A DNA stretch of 64,000 nt from DT-110 sp030148525 (GTDB lineage: Bacteria > Bacteroidota > Bacteroidia > Chitinophagales > Saprospiraceae), in NCBI GenBank assembly GCA_965227445.1, contig OZ245751.1, forward strand, positions 2,790,001 through 2,854,000, read 5' to 3'. This document shows, piece by piece, positions 34,553-43,015 of the stretch (position 1 is the first letter of the stretch; every line of letters starts with the position of its first letter). The position numbers and the translations under genes are program-made. A model generated the notes under the pieces. That model searched no databases. It was not told the origin of the DNA and saw nothing but the letters and a program-made list of their open reading frames with translations.

Positions 34553-35560
34553 ATGGCCATTCAAATTTTAGCGATTGAATCTTCCTGTGATGATACCTCC
34601 GCTGCCGTAATTCGCGACGGAGTAGTCCTGAGCAATTGTGTGGCCAGCCAGGAGGCCCACCGCCAGTACGGTGGAGTGGTTCCCGAAGTGGCTTCCCGTG
34701 CACACCAAATACACATGGTCCCCGTGGTGGATCAGGCCCTGCGGCAAGCTGGTGTAAAACGCAAGGAGCTATCGGCCATCGCCTTTACCCGCGGGCCAGG
34801 GCTTATGGGATCCCTGATCGTGGGCGTCTCCTTTGCCAAAGCCATGGCCCTTGCTCTCGACATTCCGCTCATTGATGTCCACCACATGCGGGCCCATATT
34901 CTGGCCCATTTCGCCGAAGACCCCAAACCCGTCTTTCCCTTCCTCTGCCTGACCGTGTCAGGGGGACATACCGAGTTGGTCGTAGTCCGGGACTTTTTCG
35001 ATATGACGGTTATCGGTAAAACCATCGACGATGCGGCCGGTGAGGCCTTCGACAAAACGGGTAAGCTCCTGGGGCTGGATTATCCGGCCGGTCCCCACAT
35101 CGACCGCCTGGCAAAAAAGGGGAATCCAATATTCGAATTTCCCGAGCCCAAGATTGACGACCTCGATTTTAGCTTCAGCGGCCTGAAGACCTCCATCCTT
35201 TATTTTTTGCGAAAGCAACTTAAGGGGAACCCGGCGTTCATTACCGAAAACCTCCACGACCTGGCTGCCTCTGTACAAGGCCGGATTGTCAGCATCCTGC
35301 TCAATAAATTGCAAACAGCCGTGGACAAAACAGGCATCACCCGCGTAGCTCTGGCCGGCGGGGTGAGCGCCAACTCAGAACTCCGCAATCGACTCGAAGA
35401 GATGGGCAGGGAAAAAGGCTGGGAGACCTTCATTCCGCGCTTCGAATTCTGTACTGACAACGCCGCCATGATCGGGGTCACGGCCCATTATAAATACCTG
35501 CGGGGCGATTTTTCAAATCAGGAGGTAGCCCCGAAGGCGCGATTGAATTTTGGTGTTTAG
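34553..35560 (+). CDS. tsaD: tRNA N6-threonylcarbamoyladenosine synthase subunit TsaD
   Basis: TsaD transfers the threonylcarbamoyl group to A37 of ANN-decoding tRNAs, working with TsaB and TsaE. The 335-residue product has ILAIESSCDDTSAAVI at the start, HMRAHILAH (metal-binding His111 and His115), SGGHTELV and DDAAGEAFDKTGKLL. It ends with the ligand segment FCTDNAAMIG. ATG 34553 fits the family N-terminus; the frame extends upstream without support. The stop codon lies at the edge of a GAGCGTGTTTGGGA repeat end. Confidence 0.96.
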   Translation: MAIQILAIESSCDDTSAAVIRDGVVLSNCVASQEAHRQYGGVVPEVASRAHQIHMVPVVDQALRQAGVKRKELSAIAFTRGPGLMGSLIVGVSFAKAMALALDIPLIDVHHMRAHILAHFAEDPKPVFPFLCLTVSGGHTELVVVRDFFDMTVIGKTIDDAAGEAFDKTGKLLGLDYPAGPHIDRLAKKGNPIFEFPEPKIDDLDFSFSGLKTSILYFLRKQLKGNPAFITENLHDLAASVQGRIVSILLNKLQTAVDKTGITRVALAGGVSANSELRNRLEEMGREKGWETFIPRFEFCTDNAAMIGVTAHYKYLRGDFSNQEVAPKARLNFGV

Positions 35561-35628
35561 AGCGTGTTTGGGACCAATAGAAAAAAGAGGCTAGACAGAA
35601 GAATGGAGATAGTCTCCTTCTTCTGTCT
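35558..35628 (+). repeat. MITE-like end and hairpin after tsaD
   Basis: TTAGAGCGTGTTTGGGA at 35557-35573 copies the end of the element at 60389-60652, including its likely TTA target. The opposite end is not found nearby. Further on, AGACAGAAGAA (35593-35603) pairs with TTCTTCTGTCT (35618-35628), with an inner GGAGA/TCTCC stem, giving a strong hairpin before the ComB-like gene. Confidence 0.6.
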
Positions 35629-35663
35629 GGTATCTTTTATCTTACATCTTATAAAGCACAAAC

Positions 35664-36368
35664 ATGGACGTCTGCTTCTCTCCCGAAATGGTTACTGCAC
35701 ATTCCCTTAAACACAAAACGGTAGTGGTAGCCGATATCCTGCGGGCGAGCAGCAGTATCACATCCGGCATTCAGGGTGGTGTGCCGGCAATCCGCCCCGT
35801 AGAGCACATCCACCGGCGACATTACTGGCAGGACCGGGGATATTTACTGGGTGGAGAACGCGGTGGCGTGATGGTCGATGGTTTTGACCTGGGCAATGCC
35901 CCCCTTGATTATTTGAAGGCTGGCGCCAAAAAGCAAAAGATCATTATGACCACCACTAACGGTACCCGGGCCATACAGGTGAGTAAACACGCCGGGCAGC
36001 TATTGGTCGGTTCTTTTTTAAACCTGGAGGCTATTGCTGAATATTTGTTGAAAGACCGACCTCCTCTCCTGGTCGTTTGTTCCGGATGGAAAGGTACTCC
36101 ATCCCTGGAGGACAGTCTTTTTGCCGGCGCGCTTCTGGACCGGCTGGGCACGGAGTACGACGCACCCCTCAGCGATGGTGCCCGCCTGGCCATTACCAAT
36201 TACCGATACCATAAAGAACACTTGTCCCAAACGGTGCGGAATAGCTCCCACGGACAACGCCTGCTGGGCATGCAGCGTGAAGAAGATATTGAATACTGTT
36301 TGCAACAAAGCATCTATCCGGTAGTGCCCATTTTAAAGGGGGAAGAAATAGTGGCTCTGGGCTCTTAG
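35664..36368 (+). CDS. ComB-like 2-phosphosulfolactate phosphatase
   Basis: The 234-residue product matches the ComB family: VVVADILRASSSITSGI near the start, GGERGGVMVDGFDLGNAPLDY in the middle, MTTTNGTRAI, and VCSGWKGTPSLEDSLFAGALLDRL. ComB dephosphorylates 2-phosphosulfolactate to sulfolactate in coenzyme M synthesis. Bacteria with ComB homologues generally do not make coenzyme M, so the real substrate may differ or the sulfolactate may serve another purpose. No comA or comC gene is nearby. It stands alone behind tsaD, separated by a hairpin. Confidence 0.85.
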   Translation: MDVCFSPEMVTAHSLKHKTVVVADILRASSSITSGIQGGVPAIRPVEHIHRRHYWQDRGYLLGGERGGVMVDGFDLGNAPLDYLKAGAKKQKIIMTTTNGTRAIQVSKHAGQLLVGSFLNLEAIAEYLLKDRPPLLVVCSGWKGTPSLEDSLFAGALLDRLGTEYDAPLSDGARLAITNYRYHKEHLSQTVRNSSHGQRLLGMQREEDIEYCLQQSIYPVVPILKGEEIVALGS

Positions 36369-36474
36369 CTGGCTTTCGCCAAAAAGTATATACCCAATCC
36401 CGACAGGTCGATTAAACCGTCCCATATTGGTCTGGAAGTGTACATTTACTTATCACCAAACGAAATTAATACTG

Positions 36475-36975
36475 ATGCGCTACCTTATCTTTTTGTTCTG
36501 CCTTGCTCTGTTCTTCTCAGCCTGCCAGACCGAAACGCCCGCCAAACCGGAGGAAGGACACCAGGTGGCTCCCACCCAAACCACCTACGATTCCCTCCTG
36601 GCCGCCCAATACGGAGCCGATGATTACGGCATGAAATCCTACGTGATGGCCTTCCTCAAGCGGGGTCCCAACCGCGACCTTTCAGAAGAGGAAGCACAGA
36701 AACTCCAAATGCAGCACCTGGAAAACATCAACCGCATGGCCGAAGAGGGTGATCTGATCCTCGCCGGCCCCTTTCTGGACGACGGCGACATCCGGGGCAT
36801 TTACATATTCGATGTAAGAACTGTCGAAGAAGCCGAAGCCCTGACCAATACCGACCCCGCCATAAAGGCCGGCAGCCTGGTGATGGAACTAAAACCCTGG
36901 TACGGTAGCGCTGCCCTCATGTCGGTCAACGAACTGCACAGTAAATTGCAGAAAAAAGGGATCACTGAAGGATGA
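36475..36975 (+). CDS. YciI-like domain lipoprotein
   Basis: The 166-residue product has a lipoprotein signal (lipobox FSAC, Cys about 15) and then a YciI-like ferredoxin-fold domain (about 48-150). That domain shows YVMAFLKRGPNRDLSEEEAQKLQMQHLENINRMAEEGDLILAGPFLDDGDIRGIYIFDV. Ordinary YciI proteins are cytoplasmic, so the lipid-anchored form is uncommon outside Bacteroidota. ATG 36475 is taken because it opens the signal; upstream codons read through non-conserved text. A GGTTTGAGG inverted array follows the stop by five bases. Confidence 0.82.
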   Translation: MRYLIFLFCLALFFSACQTETPAKPEEGHQVAPTQTTYDSLLAAQYGADDYGMKSYVMAFLKRGPNRDLSEEEAQKLQMQHLENINRMAEEGDLILAGPFLDDGDIRGIYIFDVRTVEEAEALTNTDPAIKAGSLVMELKPWYGSAALMSVNELHSKLQKKGITEG

Positions 36976-36980
36976 TGCAT

Positions 36981-37059
36981 CAGGTATGAGGTTTGAGGTT
37001 TGGGGTTTGAGGTAACCTCTTACCTAACCTCACACCTCATACCTCAAACCTCATACCTG
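36981..37059. repeat. Inverted GGTTTGAGG-word array, family C copy 3
   Basis: The array starts CAGGTATGAGGTTTGAGG and ends with the exact complement CCTCAAACCTCATACCTG, with GGGGTTTGAGGTAAC in between, so it can form a long stem. It occupies almost the whole gap between two plus-strand genes. Confidence 0.75.
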
Positions 37060-37063
37060 GTAA

Positions 37064-37435
37064 ATGACCGAGCCTAACGACATTCTGGATCAGGATCCCA
37101 AACCCAAGCCAAGGGCAACCCTTTTGGGTACATTAGGCTTTGTCTTGTTGGCGGTTTCCCTGTTACTCGCCTTTTTCTCCTTTATGTCCATGCCCACTGT
37201 ACTGGAAACTCGTTTGGGACTGGAAGATCAACTCAGTTTGGCTATGGTGTTGGCGGGAGCGGCCGCCGCCGCGGCCGGGAGCGGGTTGTTTCTCACCTTT
37301 GTCAGCCTGATGCTGCGCGAGCCCATGAATCGTTGGAAGATGCTGGCACTCACTTTTTCCGGAGTAATTCTTATTTTGATTGTGATTTTATTTTTTCTGG
37401 TGTACTCTAATTCGCCCCTCTTTAGCTATGATTGA
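37064..37435 (+). CDS. Small integral membrane protein
   Basis: The 123-residue product has a charged N-terminal tail (1-18) and three hydrophobic segments at about 20-42, 57-84 (with an Ala-rich run AGAAAAAAGSG) and 93-115. I do not recognise a family. It starts four bases after a family C array and follows the YciI-like gene in the same direction, so the two may share a transcript if the array does not terminate it. Confidence 0.65.
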   Translation: MTEPNDILDQDPKPKPRATLLGTLGFVLLAVSLLLAFFSFMSMPTVLETRLGLEDQLSLAMVLAGAAAAAAGSGLFLTFVSLMLREPMNRWKMLALTFSGVILILIVILFFLVYSNSPLFSYD

Positions 37436-37890
37436 GCGACGTTCTGGAGGTAGGGACTGCAGAGACTCCAGGGAACGTAGGGATGGTGAGGCAGCGTTGC
37501 CTTACTATTGTTTTTTTCATTGCTTGTTCTGATTGCTCCGACCTGCTTTGCATCGGGCGTCGAGCGTCGAGCGTCGAGCGTCGGGCGTCGGGCCTCATTC
37601 TCCGATAGAGGGTTAGTCATTTTAGGTACCAATCGAGACCCCTTTCCCCAACTCCCCAATTCCCCCTTTCTTTTCAAGCGTACATCCGACTCCGCCTTAT
37701 ACAGGTCTCAGCGAGCGTGGAGCGCTGGTCTCCCCCACTCTCCTAATCACTCCCCCGATAGAGGCTTAGTCATTTTTGGTACCAATCGAGACCCCTTTAC
37801 CGGTAATCGAAAAAAGTTAGATCTTAGTAGAAACCTTTCCCTGGTGCCAATCGTCGATTGGTAGATTTACGAATAAATACACACCGATCT
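37436..37890. repeat. Intergenic region with direct and tandem repeats
   Basis: Short GTCGAGC-type tandem words lie at about 37557-37592. A 45-bp direct repeat, starting CCGATAGAGG and containing GGTACCAATCGAGACCCC, occurs at 37602-37646 and 37755-37799, and a partial copy (GGTGCCAATCG) at about 37840. No gene is supported in this stretch. Confidence 0.7.
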
Positions 37891-39261
37891 ATGATTCGTT
37901 TTCTCTTTCTTTTATGTGGGTTAATGTTCCTGGCAGCGTGTTCCGACGAATCCAGTGGTCCTACCAGTTCGTCCTCTAACGGCTCCCTTGAAGCCCAAAT
38001 CGACCATTACCTCGCCGATCATCCCGGGCGGGAGTTGATGGCCGGTGCGGCCATTGCCGTACAAAGGGGGGATGAGCAACTATTTGCCAAAGGTTATGGA
38101 CAGGCCGATATGACCTGGGACATCAACATGCCCGCCGATGCCAGCTTCTGGATAGGCTCGGTGACCAAGCAATTTACCGCAGTGGCCATCCTGCAATTGG
38201 TGGAACAGGGAAAAATAGCTCTGGAGGATGATTTTACGGAATACATAGACTACGATACCGAGGGAAAACCAGTCACCATCTACCAATTGCTCAATCACAC
38301 CTCTGGCCTGAAAAGCTACACGGAATACGAGGCCTTCTGGCCCATGAGCCGCCTGGCCGGACCCCGCGATACCCTATTGCGTATGATGGAACCACAGGGC
38401 TTTGATTTCGAACCGGGAACGGCCATGATCTACAACAACAGCGCCTACGTCATGCTGGGTATGATCATCGAGAAAGTGACCGGAATGACTTATGCCGATT
38501 ACCTGGATGAGCATGTTTTTGCGAAAGCGGGATTATTAAATACGTACTACTGCGACAACCAACAGATCCACGAGCGGGAAGCTACCGGCTACACCGTGGG
38601 TCCAGACACCCAACTCGTCCGGGCCGCCTACATCGATCACGTATGGCCCTACGCTGCGGGCTCCCTCTGCAGTACTCCCGAAGATCTCATCACCTGGAAC
38701 CAGGCGCTGCACCGCGACCAAAAATTGCTGCAGCCCTCCACCTATGAATGGCTGGTTACACCCGCCCAACTGAAGGATGGGACGTCCCTTCGATATACCA
38801 TGGGACTCATCCGCGATACTATTGGCGGACACCTGATGATACACCACGGTGGCGGCATCAATGGTTTTGTCAGCGATGTACGCTATTTTCCGGACGAAGA
38901 TCTAACCGTAGTTGCCCTGATCAACACCACCGGACCGGTCCGCGCAACGGCTTTAACCGATACTATCTCGCGAATAATACTGGATATCAAATCCACGACA
39001 CCGGCTCCTTTTCAGGGTAATATGAACCAAATTACCGGCACCTACCAAGGCCCGGGTCGCGGACGCAACCTCACCGTTGAGGCGAAAGTGGAGGATGATT
39101 TCCTATTGGTACGGGCTTTACCGACTACCAACTGGGACACCCTCTCCTACCGCGGCAACCAAACCTGGGAGATCGATAACCAATGGTTTTCTTTCTCCAG
39201 TAATCCCGCCCGCATGAACGTGCACACCACCAGCGGGTATTTTGTGTTGGAGCGGAGGTAG
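37891..39261 (+). CDS. Serine hydrolase of the beta-lactamase/DD-peptidase fold, lipoprotein
   Basis: The 456-residue lipoprotein (lipobox LAAC, Cys17) carries the class C-like active-site motifs: SVTK (Ser90-Lys93), YNN (Tyr181-Asn183) and HHGGGINGF as the third box. The segment LNHTSGLKSYTE is typical of the family. A C-terminal beta domain of about 100 residues follows (from ITGTYQGPGRGRNLT). Likely roles are DD-peptidase or esterase activity rather than antibiotic resistance; the sequence does not decide. ATG 37891 opens the signal peptide. Monocistronic. Confidence 0.9.
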   Translation: MIRFLFLLCGLMFLAACSDESSGPTSSSSNGSLEAQIDHYLADHPGRELMAGAAIAVQRGDEQLFAKGYGQADMTWDINMPADASFWIGSVTKQFTAVAILQLVEQGKIALEDDFTEYIDYDTEGKPVTIYQLLNHTSGLKSYTEYEAFWPMSRLAGPRDTLLRMMEPQGFDFEPGTAMIYNNSAYVMLGMIIEKVTGMTYADYLDEHVFAKAGLLNTYYCDNQQIHEREATGYTVGPDTQLVRAAYIDHVWPYAAGSLCSTPEDLITWNQALHRDQKLLQPSTYEWLVTPAQLKDGTSLRYTMGLIRDTIGGHLMIHHGGGINGFVSDVRYFPDEDLTVVALINTTGPVRATALTDTISRIILDIKSTTPAPFQGNMNQITGTYQGPGRGRNLTVEAKVEDDFLLVRALPTTNWDTLSYRGNQTWEIDNQWFSFSSNPARMNVHTTSGYFVLERR

Positions 39262-39341
39262 GGACAAAAGGGATTTAAGAGATTAAAGGGACCTCAGTGA
39301 TTGGGGTGGATCTGTTGCCTGGTCGCTTCTTCTCTAAGGTA

Positions 39342-39480
39342 GCGTGAGGTTGGGCTTAGCTGATTTTGTAAAATGCAGATTACCAAGGCCCATCCTCCCG
39401 GTAGAAGGTAGTAAGTATATGGTATATGGATTCAGGTTACTCTTACTACCTTATACCCTATACCAAATACAACGTGAGGT
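39342..39480. repeat. Dispersed multi-hairpin repeat, family B copy 3
   Basis: It begins GCGTGAGGTTGGGC, paired with the degenerate GGCCCATCCTC, continues with a GTAGTAAGTATATGG segment mirrored by CTTACTACCTTATACCC, and ends AACGTGAGGT. Orientation is the same as at 19875 and opposite to 8511. The rest of 39262-39566 holds no supported gene. Confidence 0.7.
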
Positions 39481-39566
39481 AACTACCACACAAGTTGTCG
39501 ATACCTGCAAACAGATCGTATATTAAGGTCCCGTTTACGTCCATTTAACCCAAATTTTAACCCTTC

Positions 39567-39755
39567 ATGTTATTTATCAGCTCAGAAATCTGGATATTTC
39601 TCCTGTTTTCGGCCATTGCGGCCATACCGCTCATCATTACCCTGCGTCTGTTGAAAAAAAGACGGGAGCAGCTCCGCAAATTGAAAGAGATTAAAGAGCG
39701 AATTAAAGAGTTGTCAAAAGAGCGTTCGGATCCAAAGCAAAATGCTGATTCGTAA
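39567..39755 (+). CDS. Small membrane protein with basic coiled-coil tail
   Basis: The 62-residue product has one transmembrane helix (about 5-27) followed by a highly charged Lys/Arg/Glu helix (KKRREQLRKLKEIKERIKELSKE). The make-up is plausible for a small real protein, but there is no recognisable family and no clear ribosome-binding site. The opposite-strand frame at the same place is a less likely alternative. Confidence 0.45.
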   Translation: MLFISSEIWIFLLFSAIAAIPLIITLRLLKKRREQLRKLKEIKERIKELSKERSDPKQNADS

Positions 39756-39810
39756 AACACCGGTAATCAAATCATTTTGGAGGGTTAAGGTTATGACTGA
39801 GACGGAAGCT

Positions 39811-39892
39811 CCTCAACCTCAACCTCAACCTCAACCTCAACCTCAACCTCAACCTTAACCTCAACCTTAACCTCAACCTTAACCTCAACCTG
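39811..39892. repeat. CCTCAA hexamer array
   Basis: About 13 to 14 consecutive hexamers, first CCTCAA and then alternating CCTTAA and CCTCAA, end eight bases before the ATG of the DUF2911 gene. A degenerate complement (GGGTTAAGGTT) lies at 39782-39792, so the array resembles family C. Confidence 0.85.
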
Positions 39893-39899
39893 TAACCCT

Positions 39900-41420
39900 A
39901 TGCCAAAGCAATGTATTCAAAGATGCTTCATACTGGCAATCAGCTGTCTGCTGGCTAACAGCCTGGTTTGCGGGCAATCCCTGAACACCCCCGATGTTAG
40001 CCCCCGGACCACCATTGAGCAAGCCATTGGCCTCACTCATACTGTCCTCGATTACAGCCGCCCGAACGTGAAGGATCGGCAAATTTTCGGTCATTTGATA
40101 CCCTACGGAGAAGTATGGCGAACCGGTGCTAACGAAGCGACCCTGCTGACCTTCGACCGGCCGGTAGCTATTGCCGATGTGGATATTCCGGCGGGGACCT
40201 ACAGTCTGTACACCATACCGGAGGCCGATCAATGGACCTGGATACTGAATCAGGATACCACCCTGTGGGGAGCACGCGGGTATAAACCTCGACTCGATCT
40301 GATCCGCCAGAAAACGGAGGTCACTACCCTGCCCCGTCGCGTGGAGACCATGCACCTATATTGGGCGAACATCTCCCCTTCTGCGGCCGATCTGGTACTG
40401 GAGTGGGAATACACCCGGGCCATTCTACCGGTCAGCTTTTTCACCGACCGACAGGTAGCAGCCTCCATCGAAGCCAACCTTACCCCCGATGCTCCGGCCA
40501 GCGCATATTACCAGGCTGCACGCTATTATCTGGAGAATGGTGGTGACCTCGAACAAGCAGCGGGCTGGATGGAAACCTGGCTCGAAAAAAATGGGCCCCA
40601 ATTCGGGATACTGCGCTATAAAGCCCTCATCGAATATGAGATCGGTCAGAAGGATCAGGCTCAAACCACCATGCAGCAGTCGCTCCGACTCGCCCGCGAA
40701 GCTGGCAACGAGCACTACGTGCGTATGAACGAGCAAAGCCTTTCTGAGTGGTCTGAACGAGTAGTTCCTGGCCTTTCGGCAAAAGATGTACTTACCAGAA
40801 GCATTGCCTACCACGATCCAAACCAACATTGGGGAAAGGAAGAAATCAAGCTGAGCCTGTACGAGCAGCGCCCCGGAGCCGATTACCGACTTACTCACCT
40901 GACCATCCACCAGCCGACCGAAACCTTTATCCTGGATCAGCAACGGGGCCCAAACCACCTCTACCGGAAGTTGAGCGCAGACGGCTGCGCCAGCGGCTAT
41001 AATGGCGACCGGGATCTGACGGAGGAAGAGAAGGCACAGTACCGGCTGCGTTGCTCCGACCACGAGACCTACGCCAATTACTACCAGTACCTCTGGGGGT
41101 TACCCATGAAATTGCGCGATCCCGGCACCATCGTGGAACCCAACGTCTGGAAGGAAAATATCAACGGCACGGAATACCTTAAGATCAAGGTCACTTACGA
41201 TCCGGAAGTCGGGGGCGACATCTGGTATTTTTATTTCGATCCCGAAACGTTCGCCTTGTCTGCCTATCGGTTTTACCACGATGAATCGGCGAACGACGGT
41301 GAATACATCTTGCTGGAGGGTGAGGAAACACACTCCGGTATCCGGTTTCCCGCTAAACGATCATGGTACATGAATGCGGATCATCGGTTCCTTGGCTACG
41401 ATCAATTGCTTAGTTATTAA
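39900..41420 (+). CDS. DUF2911-TPR-DUF6503 multidomain secreted protein
   Basis: The 506-residue protein has a signal peptide (to about 26) and then a DUF2911-like domain (about 30-180: QAIGLTHTVLDYSRPNVKDRQIFG, YGEVWRTGANEATLLTF, IPAGTYSLYTIP). A helical region of TPR type follows (about 195-285). The C-terminal domain (about 295-506, SIAYHDPNQHWGKEEIKL, FYFDPETFALSAYRFYHDE, RFPAKRSWYMN) matches the DUF6503 pattern. Both domains occur as separate proteins in Bacteroidota and neither has a known function. A hexamer array lies just before the start codon and may affect translation or transcription. Confidence 0.82.
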   Translation: MPKQCIQRCFILAISCLLANSLVCGQSLNTPDVSPRTTIEQAIGLTHTVLDYSRPNVKDRQIFGHLIPYGEVWRTGANEATLLTFDRPVAIADVDIPAGTYSLYTIPEADQWTWILNQDTTLWGARGYKPRLDLIRQKTEVTTLPRRVETMHLYWANISPSAADLVLEWEYTRAILPVSFFTDRQVAASIEANLTPDAPASAYYQAARYYLENGGDLEQAAGWMETWLEKNGPQFGILRYKALIEYEIGQKDQAQTTMQQSLRLAREAGNEHYVRMNEQSLSEWSERVVPGLSAKDVLTRSIAYHDPNQHWGKEEIKLSLYEQRPGADYRLTHLTIHQPTETFILDQQRGPNHLYRKLSADGCASGYNGDRDLTEEEKAQYRLRCSDHETYANYYQYLWGLPMKLRDPGTIVEPNVWKENINGTEYLKIKVTYDPEVGGDIWYFYFDPETFALSAYRFYHDESANDGEYILLEGEETHSGIRFPAKRSWYMNADHRFLGYDQLLSY

Positions 41421-41553
41421 CGTAAGGTTGTATTTGGTATAGGGTATAAAGTAGTAAGACTTGCTACAATCCAAATACCTAATACCTATTACTCTGCACC
41501 GGGAGGTTGGGCTTTAACAATCAACACTTTACGTATTGGTGTATGTCCAACCT
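41421..41553. repeat. Dispersed multi-hairpin repeat, family B copy 2
   Basis: It begins CGTAAGGTTG directly after the stop of the DUF2911 gene. It contains GGTATAGGGTATAAAGTAG facing AATACCTAATACC, and ends with GGGAGGTTGGGC facing GTCCAACCT. The last two bases overlap the stop codon of the phosphorylase gene on the other strand, so it fills the whole gap between two convergent genes. Confidence 0.72.
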
Positions 41554-43015
41554 AAGGCCTCCAGGTTTTAACCTCGTCCGATACCGGTCCGCGCTCACGA
41601 ACCTGGACAGACCGGACTTTGAAGTCGACGATCAATTCAACCATTGCCTTCAGGTTTTTCCAGGTGAAGCAGTAGCGCTCCCCCCCTTCGTGTCGCTGTT
41701 CGAAGTCACCCTGGAACGCAAAATGTTCATTTCTGAACCGGATCAGCCGGATCAATCGCTGAACCACCGGCCGTTCCAAGGCCACCTTAACGGATGATTC
41801 ATCGAAATAAGGTCGGTTGATATCCCGTCCCACTTTGGTGCGTTGGAGGAGCTCCATGGCATTGGCTTCCGCCAAAAACCCGGCGTAGTATACCTGCGGC
41901 ACACCGGGGGCAAAGAACTGCAACGCCCGGGCCATGATATACAGATCATCGTCTTGTCCCAAGGCGTCGTAATAGGTACAATTGACCTGATACAGGTCCA
42001 GGTTACTGGCGGCAGCACCGGTGGCCTGGCGGCTTTCGCCCTTCGAGCGCTCGTGAATGGTCTCCACCAGTTTATTCACTTCTTCATCGGGGATTAGCCC
42101 CGGCTGGTCACCTTCGGGTCCGACATCAATCACCCCTATGCCGTCGTGGGTGTCGAGCACCGTGACACAGTTGCGCGGACTGATCGACAGCCAGTTGTTC
42201 AGGTACTGGCCGGTACCCTCGAAGAGCGCGTGCAGGATGAGCGGCGGCAGAGCAAAATCGTAGACATAGGACACCCTGCTGGCAATTTCGATCTGGGTGC
42301 GATGGTACGAATGGATCTCGACCAATACGTCGATCTCCCGTTTTTTTGCCTTGGTCGTAAAATCAGCGATAAATTCAAAAGTATCCGGGATCATGAAACA
42401 ACTAGTTCCGGCCTTCTTTACGGCGTATCCCGCAGCGTCTAGGCGGATCATTGTAATACCTGCCTCCTGAAAGGTATCCAGAATATCGATGAGGTATTGC
42501 TCCCCTTTCTCATGGAATATATTGATATCGATTTGTTGTGGGGTAAAGGTAGTCCACATCAGCCGCTCGGTACCATCACCGAAGGTGTAGCGGGAAAAGG
42601 GAAATCCGGGACGCGGGCGATAAATCTTCAGCAATTGCGTTTCCGTGGCGCCCACCGGGAAGACATCATTATACCCCAGAAAGAGTCCTGCGTATTCGGA
42701 ATCAATGCCTTTTTGCAGATAATCCTGAAAGGCCGGAGATTGGGCGGAAACGTGGTTTACAATCACATCCGCCATGACGGGAATATCATTCGATAAGCGG
42801 GATACATCCGACCAGTCACCCAGACGGGTATCGACCGCAAGGTGATCGGAAGGATCAAAGCCGGCATCGGCCCCGTCGATAGGATTGAAAAAGGGAAGCA
42901 TATGTACCCCTCCGAAGACATTCGCGAGCGGGCCGGTCAGCAAACCGTGTAGGTCAGCCACTCCACCACCGGCCAGCCGATCCACGTAAGTGATCAATTG
43001 CACTTGATTTTTCAT
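41552..43015 (-). CDS. GH13 sucrose phosphorylase-like enzyme
   Basis: Sucrose phosphorylases (GH13 subfamily 18) split sucrose or glucosylglycerate with phosphate to glucose 1-phosphate. The 487-residue product has VQLITYVDRLAGGGVADLHGLL at the start, VMADVIVNHVSAQSPAF and the nucleophile segment IRLDAAGYAVKKAGTSCF. The acid/base region is VLVEIHSYHR, and the transition-state Asp lies in VLDTHDGIGV. It has no signal peptide. ATG 43015 is preferred over 43039 because it opens directly on the catalytic domain. No sugar transporter or kinase neighbours are present, so its real donor (sucrose, glucosylglycerol, glucosylglycerate) is unknown. Confidence 0.9.
   Translation of the reverse strand: MKNQVQLITYVDRLAGGGVADLHGLLTGPLANVFGGVHMLPFFNPIDGADAGFDPSDHLAVDTRLGDWSDVSRLSNDIPVMADVIVNHVSAQSPAFQDYLQKGIDSEYAGLFLGYNDVFPVGATETQLLKIYRPRPGFPFSRYTFGDGTERLMWTTFTPQQIDINIFHEKGEQYLIDILDTFQEAGITMIRLDAAGYAVKKAGTSCFMIPDTFEFIADFTTKAKKREIDVLVEIHSYHRTQIEIASRVSYVYDFALPPLILHALFEGTGQYLNNWLSISPRNCVTVLDTHDGIGVIDVGPEGDQPGLIPDEEVNKLVETIHERSKGESRQATGAAASNLDLYQVNCTYYDALGQDDDLYIMARALQFFAPGVPQVYYAGFLAEANAMELLQRTKVGRDINRPYFDESSVKVALERPVVQRLIRLIRFRNEHFAFQGDFEQRHEGGERYCFTWKNLKAMVELIVDFKVRSVQVRERGPVSDEVKTWRP

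Noticed and set aside
39811..39892. Telomere-like hexamer repeat suggesting a replicon end
   Set aside because: Normal genes continue on both sides and the array is short; it is an internal simple repeat.
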